DNA of 64,000 nt from NCBI RefSeq assembly GCF_001653235.2, contig NC_035793.1, positions 2,852,001 to 2,916,000 of the forward strand, written 5' to 3'. A program made the position numbers and the translations under genes. Shown here piece by piece: positions 20,994 to 33,128 of this stretch. The DNA is from Pochonia chlamydosporia 170 (Eukaryota > Ascomycota > Sordariomycetes > Hypocreales > Clavicipitaceae). The notes below the pieces were generated by a model. The model had not been told where the DNA came from. It worked only from the letters and a program-made list of their open reading frames with translations, and searched no databases. Position 1 is the stretch's first letter. Every line of letters begins with the position of its first letter.

Positions 20994-23975
20994 TTAGCTG
21001 ACAGTGTCAGGTACGGTCGATCTACCAGTGCGAGTTGGCAAATTTCCGAGATTCAAGTTGACTGGAGGACGAGAAAACTCGAAGCTTCGGCTTGGCATTC
21101 GCCCGCCTGGCGTCCTGGGATGTGCAACATTGACTCGTCCACTCCTATCGAGTATCCTGGTGGGTTGGTCATCCGAGTCATCCGACCCTGAATCGTTATC
21201 GTCCTCATTCCCATAGCCAGCGCTTGCCAAACGAGTAAAGTAGTCTGCTAGCCCATCCACGCTTGGTGTTCCTACTACAACGTCATATTGCGGGGGTGGT
21301 GTCATCAGAGGGGCATTTGCTGCCTCTGGGTTTTCCGCAACAAGAAGAGGCGGGGGTGTTGTGTCATCGTCAAACGCAGGCGGGTTGAAGCTGGGTACGC
21401 GCAGAAGGTGAATGGGTCGTGGCTCGCCTTGAATTCCCAAATCATCCACCGATCTCATGGGACTCCCAGGGATCGTCGTGTGGTTCGTGTGGTTCATATT
21501 CGAGTGTGCGAGGTGAGCTGCTTGTGGTGGTAGCGGAAGAGCCTCATTACTCAACTCTGTCCCAGGCAGTGTGCCGGTAGACGAGTTAGGTGACCCATTG
21601 CACGGTAGAGACGCGGAGTCGGGACAGCCACACGCTGAGTGGTATGGTGTCGGATTGCTGTTAAGACCGGCATATGCGGGCAGATTCGTGTTGGCTTGCG
21701 TCGCCCGACAGTTGAGCACTGTAAAGGGTGAGTCGATGCTGATTTCGAAATGTCTTCGCTTTTTCCCCGTTGGATCATCAGGATCTATGCGGCTGATTCT
21801 GAGAACAATCTTTATCCAGTGATAGACGTTTACGTTTTTCCAGCTACAGTCTGGATTGAGTCGCAGATCCTTGTTTTTGGCCATCATTTGGCATGTAGGG
21901 AGCTGTACATTGGCTTCAATCTCAGTTGAACCCCACATGTGCTCCAGTCCGAGATCAATGTCACCGAGCAAGTTGTTGGTTGGTTCTGGCAAAGGTTCTG
22001 GGGCACGTCCATGTCTCGCTGCTTCTCGTGTTCGTCGCATATTGGCTATTTCTCTTGCCTGGCGACGATGCTCTGGCTCAAGTTCCCCACCACGAACGGT
22101 CGTGACATCTGACGTGACAAAATTGCTGTCAAGTGGTTTCCCTGCTGCCTTCTCCAGGAGGAGAATTTTGCGGCCCGGATCCTTTCTCGTGACTCGCTTG
22201 TCGTTTGTCCAGTATTCAATGGACTCGGTCACGTAGACCTTTAATTTATGAACTTGGACCTTGGCAAGGGGGGTGAGCTTGAAAGCAATTGGTATTTTGG
22301 AACCAATGGGAAAGCTCTTCCCCGAGATAATAATGTCATAGTGAAGCTGATCTTCCCATTGCCGAGATATGGAAATGGGTTCCGTCGTCTCAAGAGACAT
22401 TTGATCTGGTAGTCGTACAATGGATACCTCTTTGGTGCCATGCAGGTTAGGTTTGAATGCACCAGCACGGTCCACACTCGCATGCAGCTCCCACTTTACT
22501 GAGCCATATTGCAATTTGATTGTTTCCAACTGGTGATGATCAATGGGCAGCTCGAATGTGTAGTCGTAAGTGCCTGGGTAAAACACCTTGAATCCTTTGG
22601 CTTGGGTACTCGTCGCGACACCATTTTCGTTCTTTCCAAAACTACGTGATTGCGTGTTCTGTAGTGAGAGCCGTTTGAGCTCCTTGGCGGTCAAGCCACT
22701 CCTTGAGGATGATGACGGCAGCAGGCTGCCGGGCCGTTGAGGTACAGCAAGATTTGTGCTACTTGAATTTGCTGAACTTGTCTTCAGCTTGTAACTGCAC
22801 TGGTTGCCGTATTCGCCTTCCCAGCCATCGTGCATAGCATTGAAAAACGTTAAAACCTGCGTCCTTAAGCTTTCTTCCTCGCAGACTTCTTGCTTTAATG
22901 GAGGAATACCCTCGGGCCATTCTGTGCGGGCACGTCCCAGAAGCTTTAGCTGGATTGCCTTAATTTTGACGTTCTTTGTTACGTTTAACTGCAACTTGCC
23001 GCGCAGCAGCGAGGTGCCGCTTTGAGCCTCGCGGGACGAATGGCCGTCGTGATCAAAACCTGTAAGAAAGATGTTGCGTTCAGCCAGAAGGATGGAGCAC
23101 GAGACGCCGCTGCCACTTGCAACGGGTTTTGGGACCTCAGTCACAAGTGAGCTCACGGCCGACTTTGCTGTGCGGACAGACATGAGGCTGTTCCGGTGAC
23201 TTGCGATGTTGTATGCAGTTGGAGGAATGGTGACACTCCCAGTAACAGCCATTGTGTCTGAAGGGTGTGGGTGAGATGACTGAAGAGGCGAGAGGCTTGG
23301 TCGAGCCTGGTGGGGCTGTGGTGGGATCTGGGTTGCCGAATCTTCACGGTCGTCGTCATAGGCCGGGGGCGCCACCACCCCTGTCGATGCTGTGGTCGCG
23401 GGGACAGCGAAGCAGCTTGTCGGTACCTGCAATTGGGTCTGTGCAGATGCCGGGGTTGGTTGTGGTGGTGGTTGCGAGTTCTCGGCTTTGGATTGGGAGA
23501 ATCCTGAAAAAGATGCAATGAGCTTGCCCAGCACGGGCCGGAGAATTTGGGATGATGATATTGACGAGCTGCTCCTCTTGTGATGAAAGAATACGTTGCT
23601 GTTGCGGCGGCTGCTGTTGTTGCTACTGCTGCTGCTGCTTTCGCCAATGCCGGTGTTAGTGCTGCCGAAAATCGACGACGGGGGGTCCGAGTCGAGATTC
23701 GATCTAGATGATCTTTCGCGTCGCCCTTTTCGCGGCCGGCCCCTATTAGCTTTTGCGTCGGGCCGTAATTCTCGGGGTACGTAGCCAGGCGGATAAGTAA
23801 CAATGTGTATTGCGTGTGGTCTTGTTCTTCTTGGGCCGATAAGCGGTGTAGGGAAGCGCTCTGCTGACGGCGGTCGTCGGTCGATGTGAGCCTCGGGGCG
23901 ATAGAAGACACCACTATTATTGGTGGCAAGCCAGGGACCTGAACGTTGTCGACGACTCTGGCGTGAGGCTGTCAT
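20994..23975 (-). CDS. Alpha-arrestin (ubiquitin-ligase adaptor)
   Basis: A single uninterrupted frame of 993 residues. The N-terminal 285 residues are basic, then rich in serine and proline (poly-Ser about 113-142). Arrestin N-like fold from about 285 (SCSILLAERNIFLTGFD, then LRGKLQLNVTKNVKIKAIQL, GKVFYPGTYDYTFELPI-like block and YGSVKWELHASVDRAGAF). Arrestin C-like fold from about 545 (YDIIISGKSFPIGSKIPIAF, then KVYVTESIEYW). Three PPxY motifs, PPGY 62-65, PPAY 203-206 and PPQY 894-897, are the expected docking sites for the WW domains of a Rsp5/HulA-type HECT ubiquitin ligase. Such proteins direct ubiquitination and endocytosis of plasma-membrane transporters. The C-terminal tail is acidic (SGSDDSDD) and disordered. 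Closest yeast type by feel is Aly1/Aly2, but this is not certain. Confidence 0.88.
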   Translation of the reverse strand: MTASRQSRRQRSGPWLATNNSGVFYRPEAHIDRRPPSAERFPTPLIGPRRTRPHAIHIVTYPPGYVPRELRPDAKANRGRPRKGRRERSSRSNLDSDPPSSIFGSTNTGIGESSSSSSNNSSRRNSNVFFHHKRSSSSISSSQILRPVLGKLIASFSGFSQSKAENSQPPPQPTPASAQTQLQVPTSCFAVPATTASTGVVAPPAYDDDREDSATQIPPQPHQARPSLSPLQSSHPHPSDTMAVTGSVTIPPTAYNIASHRNSLMSVRTAKSAVSSLVTEVPKPVASGSGVSCSILLAERNIFLTGFDHDGHSSREAQSGTSLLRGKLQLNVTKNVKIKAIQLKLLGRARTEWPEGIPPLKQEVCEEESLRTQVLTFFNAMHDGWEGEYGNQCSYKLKTSSANSSSTNLAVPQRPGSLLPSSSSRSGLTAKELKRLSLQNTQSRSFGKNENGVATSTQAKGFKVFYPGTYDYTFELPIDHHQLETIKLQYGSVKWELHASVDRAGAFKPNLHGTKEVSIVRLPDQMSLETTEPISISRQWEDQLHYDIIISGKSFPIGSKIPIAFKLTPLAKVQVHKLKVYVTESIEYWTNDKRVTRKDPGRKILLLEKAAGKPLDSNFVTSDVTTVRGGELEPEHRRQAREIANMRRTREAARHGRAPEPLPEPTNNLLGDIDLGLEHMWGSTEIEANVQLPTCQMMAKNKDLRLNPDCSWKNVNVYHWIKIVLRISRIDPDDPTGKKRRHFEISIDSPFTVLNCRATQANTNLPAYAGLNSNPTPYHSACGCPDSASLPCNGSPNSSTGTLPGTELSNEALPLPPQAAHLAHSNMNHTNHTTIPGSPMRSVDDLGIQGEPRPIHLLRVPSFNPPAFDDDTTPPPLLVAENPEAANAPLMTPPPQYDVVVGTPSVDGLADYFTRLASAGYGNEDDNDSGSDDSDDQPTRILDRSGRVNVAHPRTPGGRMPSRSFEFSRPPVNLNLGNLPTRTGRSTVPDTVS

Positions 23976-26900
23976 TGTGATGCGTTAACAGTGTGTTCTC
24001 GTCGCCTCCGGCTCGAAACCGAGCACTTCTGCGCCCCAAACAAGGCACTAGACTAGCCCAGGCTTATTGAAGCTCGAAAGGAGCTCATGCAAGCTGAGCT
24101 GTTGCAGAAACAAAGAATGTACGGTGAGAGCAGAACCAGAATTGGTTTGCGGTAAACAAGACCGCAAGGAGAAGAATGATACTAAGAAGGGAAATGATGA
24201 TAATAGAACGGAGGACAGGGGAGAGGGAAGGGAGAAAGGGAATAGGGTTGATTTTCCTTGATCCCGTGAAAGTGTTCCCAGATGCAGACAGGTCAAGTAA
24301 ATGGGCCTAAACGGCACTGGCCGCCATTCTTGACCGGATGGGGCAAGGGTTGATTTGGGCAAAACCAGAAACTTGGTGTTGATGGGGTCGGCTGTTAATG
24401 CAGTCGACGCCAGTGATGAGTGCCCAAGCGCATTAAGGTCCAAGACGGCAAGTAAAATGAGGTCTGGTGGAGAGCTGTCAGGCACCAAAAAGCACCAAAA
24501 GTAAAGTCGATCCCTCTTGTGCCCTTGTCGACAAGGTTAATGAAAGGGAAAGAAGGTGATGGTGAGACCGTCAAGGCACGAGACGTTGCTCAGGTGAACC
24601 CCCAGCGACGACCGGATGGGGCAGCGTGAGGATGGCGTCTGGTGTCTCAGTCTTCTCTGTGTCGCTGTGTCTCTGTCTCTGCTGCAACCAGCTTCGCATC
24701 AGCTGCAACACAGGAGGATCTCGAATGCCACGAGGCGCACCAAGTACCAAACTGAAATTTATGGGACAACCCAAGATGGCGGAAATCTAACGGAAAGACG
24801 CACCGGCGAATGAGGGTAGAAATAGAGTTTTTGGTGGTGGTTTCGTTTATAGATCTTCTTGAGGAGCACCACAGGATTGAGCTGGTGCTTGAGTCGGATG
24901 CCCCATGAACTCGACGCCAGAACTGAGACAGTGACAATACTGATGGACACCGAGGGATCTGGTCAATCCCCAAACCCACGGGGACCCGCGGTGACTGGCC
25001 GAATGGCAAATCTCACGCCGTAAGGGGGGAGCAGATTGAGGGTCAAGATGCAATCAAAGGAACAGCTGCGGAAAGCAGGGAAACGAAGGCAATATGACGA
25101 GAACTTCGCCCAGACAAAGAGATCGAAGGGCAGACAGCTGTCTAACAGCTAGTGGACAGGTGGAGAGGGCAGTGTGTGGCCAAGGCTGCAAATGCACAAA
25201 GCCAAAATAAAATACAATTAAAACACGAGGAGTATCTTCAAAGTTCAAGGGTAGTTTAACACTCACAGTATTTCTTTTGATAGCTGAGCCAATCCAATGC
25301 AATCAATGTAGAGACAATAGCCTGGTCTGGTCCTTCCTGGTGTTCTGTCCTGGACACAGGCAAGTGGGCGGGCGGGCAGGCGGCAGGTGCGACACGACAC
25401 GACACAGATTGGTGACGGAAGTGACGACCGTGACAAAAAGTGACCTTCTGTTGCACCAGATAGACAGGCACTAAAGCTGCCACTCGCAAACTCTAGCGAA
25501 AACGGAAAGTTGAGACCAAACGGCGGGGACGTGGCAGATGTTTAGTCCCCGATTAACTTTGAACGTTGAAGCGACCGGCGCAAGACAGAAAACGAAATTC
25601 AGAAGAAAATAACGGCTTCGTGTATCGTCGTTTGTTGCTGAATAGCAGGTTGAAGAGTGCAAGTTGCAGAAGACACGAGGGAATACGTCAATCGAACCGA
25701 TGATGGAGAGAACAAACTTGGATCTGGATGACAAGCGTGGAGAACCGACCGGGGAGGGAACTGGGGTTCGATGCAGTCAGTCAGTAATTGATCCTGCCGT
25801 CACTGTTGATTGTTGACTGTCTCTAATCATGAATGCATCTGCTAGCGCTCCGCAATTGCCGTGGCATGGACTGACTCTTTCTGCCGCCAAGTGGAGGCAA
25901 CATGACGACGAGAAACGGTTCCAAGGATTTGCGTTGAATGTTGCCAACACAAGTCTCCCTCCCACACGAACATTGGTAGCCAAGCCAAGGTGCAAGGCCC
26001 ATCCCCGACTGAGCAACCAGGGTCACGAAACAGCAGAAAAAGAAGGCAAAAATGGTGACTTACCCGAACTCTCTGCTCGAACTGTTTTCCACTCCAAATT
26101 GGATACGCCACAGTTGGCTGCTTGATTGGGTCTCTGGTGCCACAACAGATAGACGATGTTGAACACGACGTGCCAAGATGCTCCTGGGATAACTCGCTTT
26201 TACTGCCCAGCAACAACCACAATTGTCAAAGCGGCGCAAACGATAACAGGAAAGAAAAAGAGAAATCGGCGTAAAAGAGCCAAAGTACCTGGACTGAGTG
26301 AGTGGCTTGGTTGGAAAACCTCCGCCAACGAGATGCATACACTAGGCACAGGCACACACGCAGCTTTCTTCGGTCAGATGCGTCAGCAAATAACCTTGCC
26401 CTTGAACATGGGCTGCATCATCACATATATCAATTTCCTTGGTTCCCATACACCACGTCGACCCTACGTAATCGACGTTTTTTTTTTTTACACAGCCTGG
26501 ATCGGCCCATTCAGGACAAACTCGGTTTCATGCTATACAAAGAGGGAAACAAATCTAGTGTCACCACCCGAGCGAGTTGCGATGGGTTGAACACATCCCA
26601 AACCGTGAGCGAACATCAAATAAGCGGGCCATCCGTCGTTGCCGGTATTTCCATGCCATCCACAAACCTCGTTTGAGTTGTGAGCTTGCCGTTGTGTGCC
26701 GTCCCGGAAGACAGTCCACAGCGAAGCTTTGGTGGCGCCAACGCCTCTCATCGAGGCCGACCGTGGAACTGCGTTCAAGTTCATGGCCAAAAATTCCGTT
26801 GCGCGTCCGAGCGACACCGTGAGTGCCGAATGAAGCCGCAAGGAAGCCACTCTGACTTTGCAATGTTGATCTGCATGTGGTCGTGAAGCAAGACTGACCC

Positions 26901-29611
26901 ATCCGAGGCACTGATGAGAGGAGCCTCCCGAGAGCCAGTAGCCAACCCAATCAAAGAAACAAGCGACAAAACGCTCGATGCCTAACAATCTGTATCGGCG
27001 AGGAACCATTCGGGCACTTGCCAATTTCTCGTTCGCCTCGGCCATGAAATGCTATTTTCGAAGCCCATTTTCACCATAGCTGGGCAGGATGCAATGCCAA
27101 AGCAACCGACGTCAATGACTGATACCCATGTCCCTGATGTCACATCAGAGCCTGGCACTGAAAGCTCCGACGATTATGATTGGGCGAAAGGTCAGCAAAT
27201 CTTCGCAACTGGTGGAGTCGTTTATGCAAGTCGAGGTGAACTTGGCTTGAAATGCCCTGGTGACTCCACCAGCTTAGCTTAGATTTCCTGATTTACACCT
27301 TGCAGGATGGATCTCTGCCCAGGTTGCTCGCCTACGGATACTCCCAGGAAAGTTGGGAGTTTGCAAATACACGAATCGGGCATTGATTCAGTTGTGGCCA
27401 ATTGACTCAGCTTGGGTAATGCTACTCCGTACAAATCTGAGGATAATAATGATCTCGCCCTCTACTTAGGAACCAGTTTTATCCCCGAAACCCAAGGGTT
27501 CTGAACTGCCCTCCGACAGTCGGCTCCCACTCCGGACCTTCCGCAGCCATTCAAATGCCACCAGAGGTGCCTCCATCCATAGGGCTTGCGGATATCATGC
27601 CGAGCTTCGTCCTTTCACATCAGACCATGTCCTCGGTCATGCCGCCGTGAGATCCGAACGAGCCGAATATTTCTTTAAGCTATTTACAAGACCCTTCTTT
27701 GCGGGAGATCCAACTGCAACAAGGGTCCAGTGTCAATGGAACTCGGCTGTTGTTCGCGTTTGTGTCCCGACAAAAGGTGACGAAAGAAATGTCTCGAGGC
27801 GTCAGAATCTTTGCGATGACGGGGACACGGGCCGGCGCCGATACGGCATCTACCGGATGGGTTTGGTAGATGGCAATGCGTCCATGATACCTGTTCATCT
27901 CGCATACCCTAGACAAAGTTCAGCGAGACGCTGGACCGCGCACGTAGCGTGATTTTTGCGACCATGTTTGCCGTGCTTTGATACTCTCGTGCAGACTGGC
28001 GTGGAATTTATGATGTACGATGCGGTCCCTCATATTAATACTGAACGTATCACAGCGCTTATCGAGCCCAAAGGTGTTCCGCTGCCTAGGAGACTGTATA
28101 GTGATAGACTTGGCTGGAATAGACGATCAAAGTCCGAGACTTTGGGAAGCAGTACGCAACTTCTTGCCAAGCTTGTCCTGGGCAAATATCGTTCCAACCA
28201 ATCTGTTCCTGAGCTACAACAGCAGCTGATAGAACAAAACTTGCCGTGTCTGTCGTCAATGTGTTTGTCGGCGACTCAGCATACCGTATACCGCCATTCC
28301 TTGCGTCATAACAAACATTAAAATCTACAGTGTGTATGTGAGGAACCGTCGTATATGAACATATTTGCTTCTTCCTCTTTCACAATGATTTTCAACAGAG
28401 GCGAAGGTAGCTTCGGTGTCAATGTCGACAACACTCCTCCATATGCATCGTTGGGAATGGCACACTTCCTGTTGGTAAGAATACCTTGGGAGCACAGCAA
28501 CGCCGTAGGCGCCGACCATGTCCAGGGGACCCGTGGATGCCTTAATTTTACTTTTCCTTTTGTCCATGCTTTCATTTCATTTAATTGGCGATGCGCTGCT
28601 CAAGTACAAGTCTATCATCCTTGCCGGATGGGTCTTGTAAGTGCAACCTCTTTGCGTGTCTTTGATCAACCAGATATGTCGGCGAAAGTTGATACCAAAT
28701 GACGGGCAGTTCTCCTTACAGGCACGGAGCCGAGAAAAACGAAAGCAAACAAAGAAAAGACATGAACTTGCGAAACACCAGGACTCGGTTGTCAAGGAGT
28801 GCCTTGGCAGGCAAAGACTGGGGTGTGATGCATCACGAACTTCCATAAGGACTGGCAGCAGTGGCGGGGAAAAGAATATTGAACAATATCGGTCACGGGA
28901 GCAGCACAAGGCTGCACGAAAGTATCTTTGTCAGAAACGCACACGAACCCATGTTTGAGCTGGTGCCCAAACTCTCGCATACTTACCACCCTTGGATGTA
29001 CTTGAAGCTGGCTACCCGAGAGACTCAGATTATGTATTGTTGATCTCCAGAGCTCTGCATTTGCTGTAGCTATATATTCACATGCAAACAGTTGATCTTA
29101 TTGTGTAGTCCATTGCATCTCTACAGTGGGCGTTTCATCACGGGCCAAGAACTAGAACTTGTGTTGCAAAGTATTGATATCCAAGCGAGATAGGCGCCCA
29201 ATACCTGCAGCACTACAAATACATGCGTGTATACTGAACTCGAATGGCATGCTCCATCACGACCTCCATAGCCCGCGTAGAACACTCTGGTACGCATCAT
29301 AGACAAAATCTAAACTGCATTCATACACATGATGCATATCAAGGACGGAAGTTTGTTGTAATGACCGCACCATTGGAACTAATTGCTGTGCCTAGTACGC
29401 ATGTTGCTTGTTCCTGGCTGAGATCAATGATACCCCGCAGAACTTCTCGGCGGGGCAGTGACACCCTCCAAGTCGACCATTTCATCAACACTCAAGCTGC
29501 ATTCAATAGCCACTTCACCCCAAATCACATAAGCTGTCATTCCAGCCATCGTCCTCATCTATAAAATCACCACACAACTTAGTAAACGCGTCGATCTATC
29601 GTCATACCAAC
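23976..29611. other. Gene-poor segment between arrestin and MEMO genes
   Basis: The first 1-2 kb is probably the leader and promoter of the arrestin gene. In the rest I see no gene I can support. Two plus-strand open stretches are worth noting: 27094-27282 (begins MPKQPTSMTDT, with SSDDYDWAKGQQIF) and an open frame of about 155 codons ending at 27952. Neither has a recognisable domain and they are not clearly joined by splice sites. A TACTCCGTA motif is at 27423 and a run of 12 T near 26478. Confidence 0.5.
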
Positions 29612-30645
29612 ATGAGTGTTCGAAACGCCGGGAAAGCAGGATCCTGGTACGTAGCCTCCCCAGATGAGCTGGGGAGCGAGCTCGACGAATACCTATCAGA
29701 TGTTCCAGAAACCATCGACGGTTCATCACTACCTGTCCCAGGAGCAAGAATTATCATTGCACCGTACGTCCCATATCGCCATATATCTAATTCAGAGGTT
29801 TTGTTCCACTAACTTTGGGGTACAGACACGCAGGATATAGCTTCTCCGGCCCATGTGCATCATGGGCATACAAATGCCTGGATCTCACCAAAGCCAAGCG
29901 GGTATTCATCCTAGGTCCATCCCACACATATTATCTCGACGGTTGTGCCGTGACAACCTACGATAAATATGCTACGCCATTCGGTAACTTCACCGTCGAC
30001 AGGGACACTATTCAGCGTGTCAAGGAAGCAGCTCAAATGGACGATATTCCCAAGTCACGAGACTCAGCTGAGCATTCTCTGGAAATGCACCTGCCCTACC
30101 TTTACAAACGGTGCGAGCAAACCTTTGGATCACCAGACAAGTTTCCTACCGTTGTCCCGATTCTAATCGGCGATAATGACCGGGACGAAGAAAAAGCGGT
30201 TGGCCAGGTCTTGGTACCTTACCTAAAGGACGAAGAGAATGCCTTCATTATCAGTTCTGATTTCTGCCACTGGGGTGCCCATTTCCAATACATGGTGTAC
30301 TCGCCGGCGAATGACCCGGCCCAGCTGATCAATCTCCGTAGGGGCGACAAAGCACCTACCGGAGCACCGATCCACGAAACCATAAAGCTTCTCGACGAAG
30401 CGGCCATGGATGCGGTCAAGAGTGGGCATCACGATGCTTTTGTGGACAATCTCAAATTGACCAAGAATACAGTGTGTGGAAGACACCCGATTGGTGTGGC
30501 TATGGCAGCACTGGAGTTTCTCGCCCAGGATGTCGCTGATGAGAAGAGGTGTCGATTTCAGATCACACAATATCAACGAAGCAATCTGGTTGAGAAACCA
30601 AGCGATTTTAGTGTAAGCTATGTCTCGGCATATGCGATTTTGTAA
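29612..30645 (+). CDS. mho1: MEMO-family protein (Mho1/MEMO1 homologue)
   Basis: Two exons (29612-29763 and 29826-30645, intron 29764-29825 with GTACGT donor and TACAG acceptor) give 323 residues, the usual length. Splicing restores the family motif APHAGYSFSG. Metal-binding residues expected from human MEMO1 are present: His52 (PHAGY), His84 (LGPSHTYYL) and Cys268 (VCGRHPIGV), plus SSDFCHWGAHF. The fold is related to class III extradiol dioxygenases; human MEMO1 binds copper or iron and affects cell motility and redox signalling. The yeast homologue Mho1 is poorly understood. Expected to be cytosolic. The gene stands alone on the plus strand with a CT-poor leader. Confidence 0.93.
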
Positions 30646-32861
30646 CAGAGTCGTCTGTTGTAAGTAGGGGGTATCATCGAACGTAGGCAGGCCAAGGTAG
30701 AGATTTCCTCGGAATGTTGGCATCGTTTTCCGGCTTTCCCTATGTGATGTTGTGTCGTATCAACCAGTAGGCATAAAATGTTTTGCTCCACGGAGTACTG
30801 TCTGTATTTTTGAGGCCTGATGGATAGGAGGTGAGGTACCTCAGCAGGACGCATCGCGAAGAGTGCTGGGATCTTCGTGCGGTTTGACATGAGCACATTC
30901 TGGAAACTCGGATGGTCGAGGCGTGACACCCGAGGTTTACAGCTGATGAGACATTATCCGGCCCGTTCCAGGGGAGCACAGGACAACATAACGCAGACCT
31001 CAATTCAATCTTGCCGACTCACGAGTTTACAACGTCCCAGGTCAGGATACTACTCACATTGAACCAGTGGTGGTCCGGAGGCTGACTTCATTTTGAATCG
31101 TATATGCAATCGGTGCCGATAGCTTTGCAACCTTTGCATTGGCGTAGTCAAGCTGAGCTCAAAAGGCATCGCGGCGTTGGAAAAGTGCAGTCAGCCGCAA
31201 TGCGCCAATATCGAAAACAGCCTGTTGGCTTGTTCGAGGTGGATGTATCAATGATTGCAACAAAGTCACCACGCACCACCACCAGTGTGAACCGTGCCCC
31301 CCAGTCGTTCTTCTTTGTTTGGTGGTGAAGGTGTCACACAAGCCAGGAACGTACTTGGTAGAAGCAGGCAAGATCGATATCCAAGTCTCATCACGGATTC
31401 CACTTTGTTTCTATCAGACGCGATGTCGTCTCCAAGGTGGAGTTACAGAAGTAGTTGCTTTTACCAGACATCCGCGACCATATGGTTGGACATGAAACCC
31501 AGGTGTTTGGCGCCTGTTGGCGCCATTGAGTGATTGCCAGTCAGCCTGTGGATTAAGGAACAAGGCGGACAGGGGCTTCCAGATCCACCAGGGGAAGGGG
31601 TGCAGGCCTTTTGAGGGTTGATGAGGGTTCGCAGGCCTCAGCCCAGGTCATGGATGTTGCTGGCTGGTTTGACCTACACCAGACATCACATCAAGTTGCA
31701 GGGAACAACAGAAATCCACAGCGGTATGGCAATGGTCAAGCACATTCTGGTGGTGTCACAGAAGGCGGTTACGAGTCGAGCGCACGGCCTCGGAGATGTT
31801 GTGTGTAGCTTGACGAAGACCTGGTGTCGTGGTTGAAAAATAAAATCAAAAAAAGACGGGGGGCTGACAATCAAGCATAAAGTGCGGTATCGTATTGTAT
31901 CTGCTGACGCTTATTCCGTAAGCTGGCTGATGGAATACTTCTCGTTGCATCACCATCAGGCTTCGTAGTGGTGAGGCTCAGGTCGAGGGCGAGGTGGATA
32001 GTTCGTTCTGGAAGAGGCTTGGTTTGATAAAATTATAATCAAAGTGCTCCAGAAGTTTGGCTGCCGATCTCTCAAACAAGGCGGTTAGTGAGTTTAGTGC
32101 AAGGGGCAAGTGCAAGAGGCGAGAGGCAAGAGCCAGCAAGCACAGTGAAGGGAAACAGCAGGTGGCGAGTCCCTGCACCGCCTCGCCTCGTCTTGTCTGG
32201 TGCAAGGTTTTTTTTTTGGCTGGCTTTGTCTGACTGGTCAAGTCACACAACACGATGCGCCAGGCTGGAATTGGAGGCATTCACTGGTTGAACCATGTTC
32301 GTTCGCCAGACCAGACCTGACCTTTGTTGTACAAACTTGAAGGCGTCAATCCAGTCTGGACTAGTCATTCAAGTCAGGCACCTCTGGTGTAACAATCGAC
32401 GCCCTAGTGCCCGACCCTGTTCCTCAAGTGCTCAAGTGCCCCATCTTCCTCCAGCCTGGTCTCCATTCGATGTCCCCTGTGGACCCCCAGTGTGTCGCCC
32501 TTGTCCCCCTTTTGATTGCTTCATGTCCTGGCACTGGGTCTCCGTCTCCGTCACCATCCCCATCAATCAATCCCCTTCGAGTCGAGCCTCAGTTACCATC
32601 ACACACAACGAAACGTGGACAGTCGCTGCTGCTTCTCCTGTAGCTTTGACCTTACTCTGTACCGCCATCTTTTTCATCCGGACCAGCAATTCTCACGTAT
32701 TCAACCTGGCAAGCGCGTTGCACCGGAGAATTGACCTCGCGACGTCGTTGGCCCTTCGACCATCTTGAATCACAGCAGCCTGACTGACTGCCGACTTCCC
32801 ACTTCCATCCCATCTACAAACACTCTGACGCCAAGAGCGAGGTGCGCTCCCAACATCCACC
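30646..32861. other. Intergenic; leader of the syntaxin gene at the right end
   Basis: I see no gene between the MEMO stop codon and the syntaxin gene. The final 450 bases (about 32400-32860) are CT-rich and probably the promoter and leader of the syntaxin gene. Confidence 0.55.
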
Positions 32862-33128
32862 ATGAATGTGAGTGTTTCACCTTTTGCTTTGCTTTCTGTT
32901 GGCGTTTCAACCCTCTGATTTTGCTCTGTACCCGGTGCTTTGTGCATTGTGCACTTGTGCCTGCTCTGCTTGACACGGTTGTACCACCGCAAAGAATCTG
33001 CCAGCTCGAGTCAGAGACTGCCACAGTTCATTTTCTTGACCTAACATGCCATCGCACCCCTCCAAACTCTGTCCATCTTCTAATCACTGCTTTCCCAAAT
33101 CTTTCGCTGGCCGAAATCTTGACTAACA

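Noticed and set aside
26533..27045. 170-codon minus-strand frame
   Set aside because: No domain, and composition resembles random translation.
29124..29250. CAGTGGG next to TA, possible fifth mimp-like element
   Set aside because: Only seven bases match the end; the inner sequence and second end cannot be aligned with copies 1-4.
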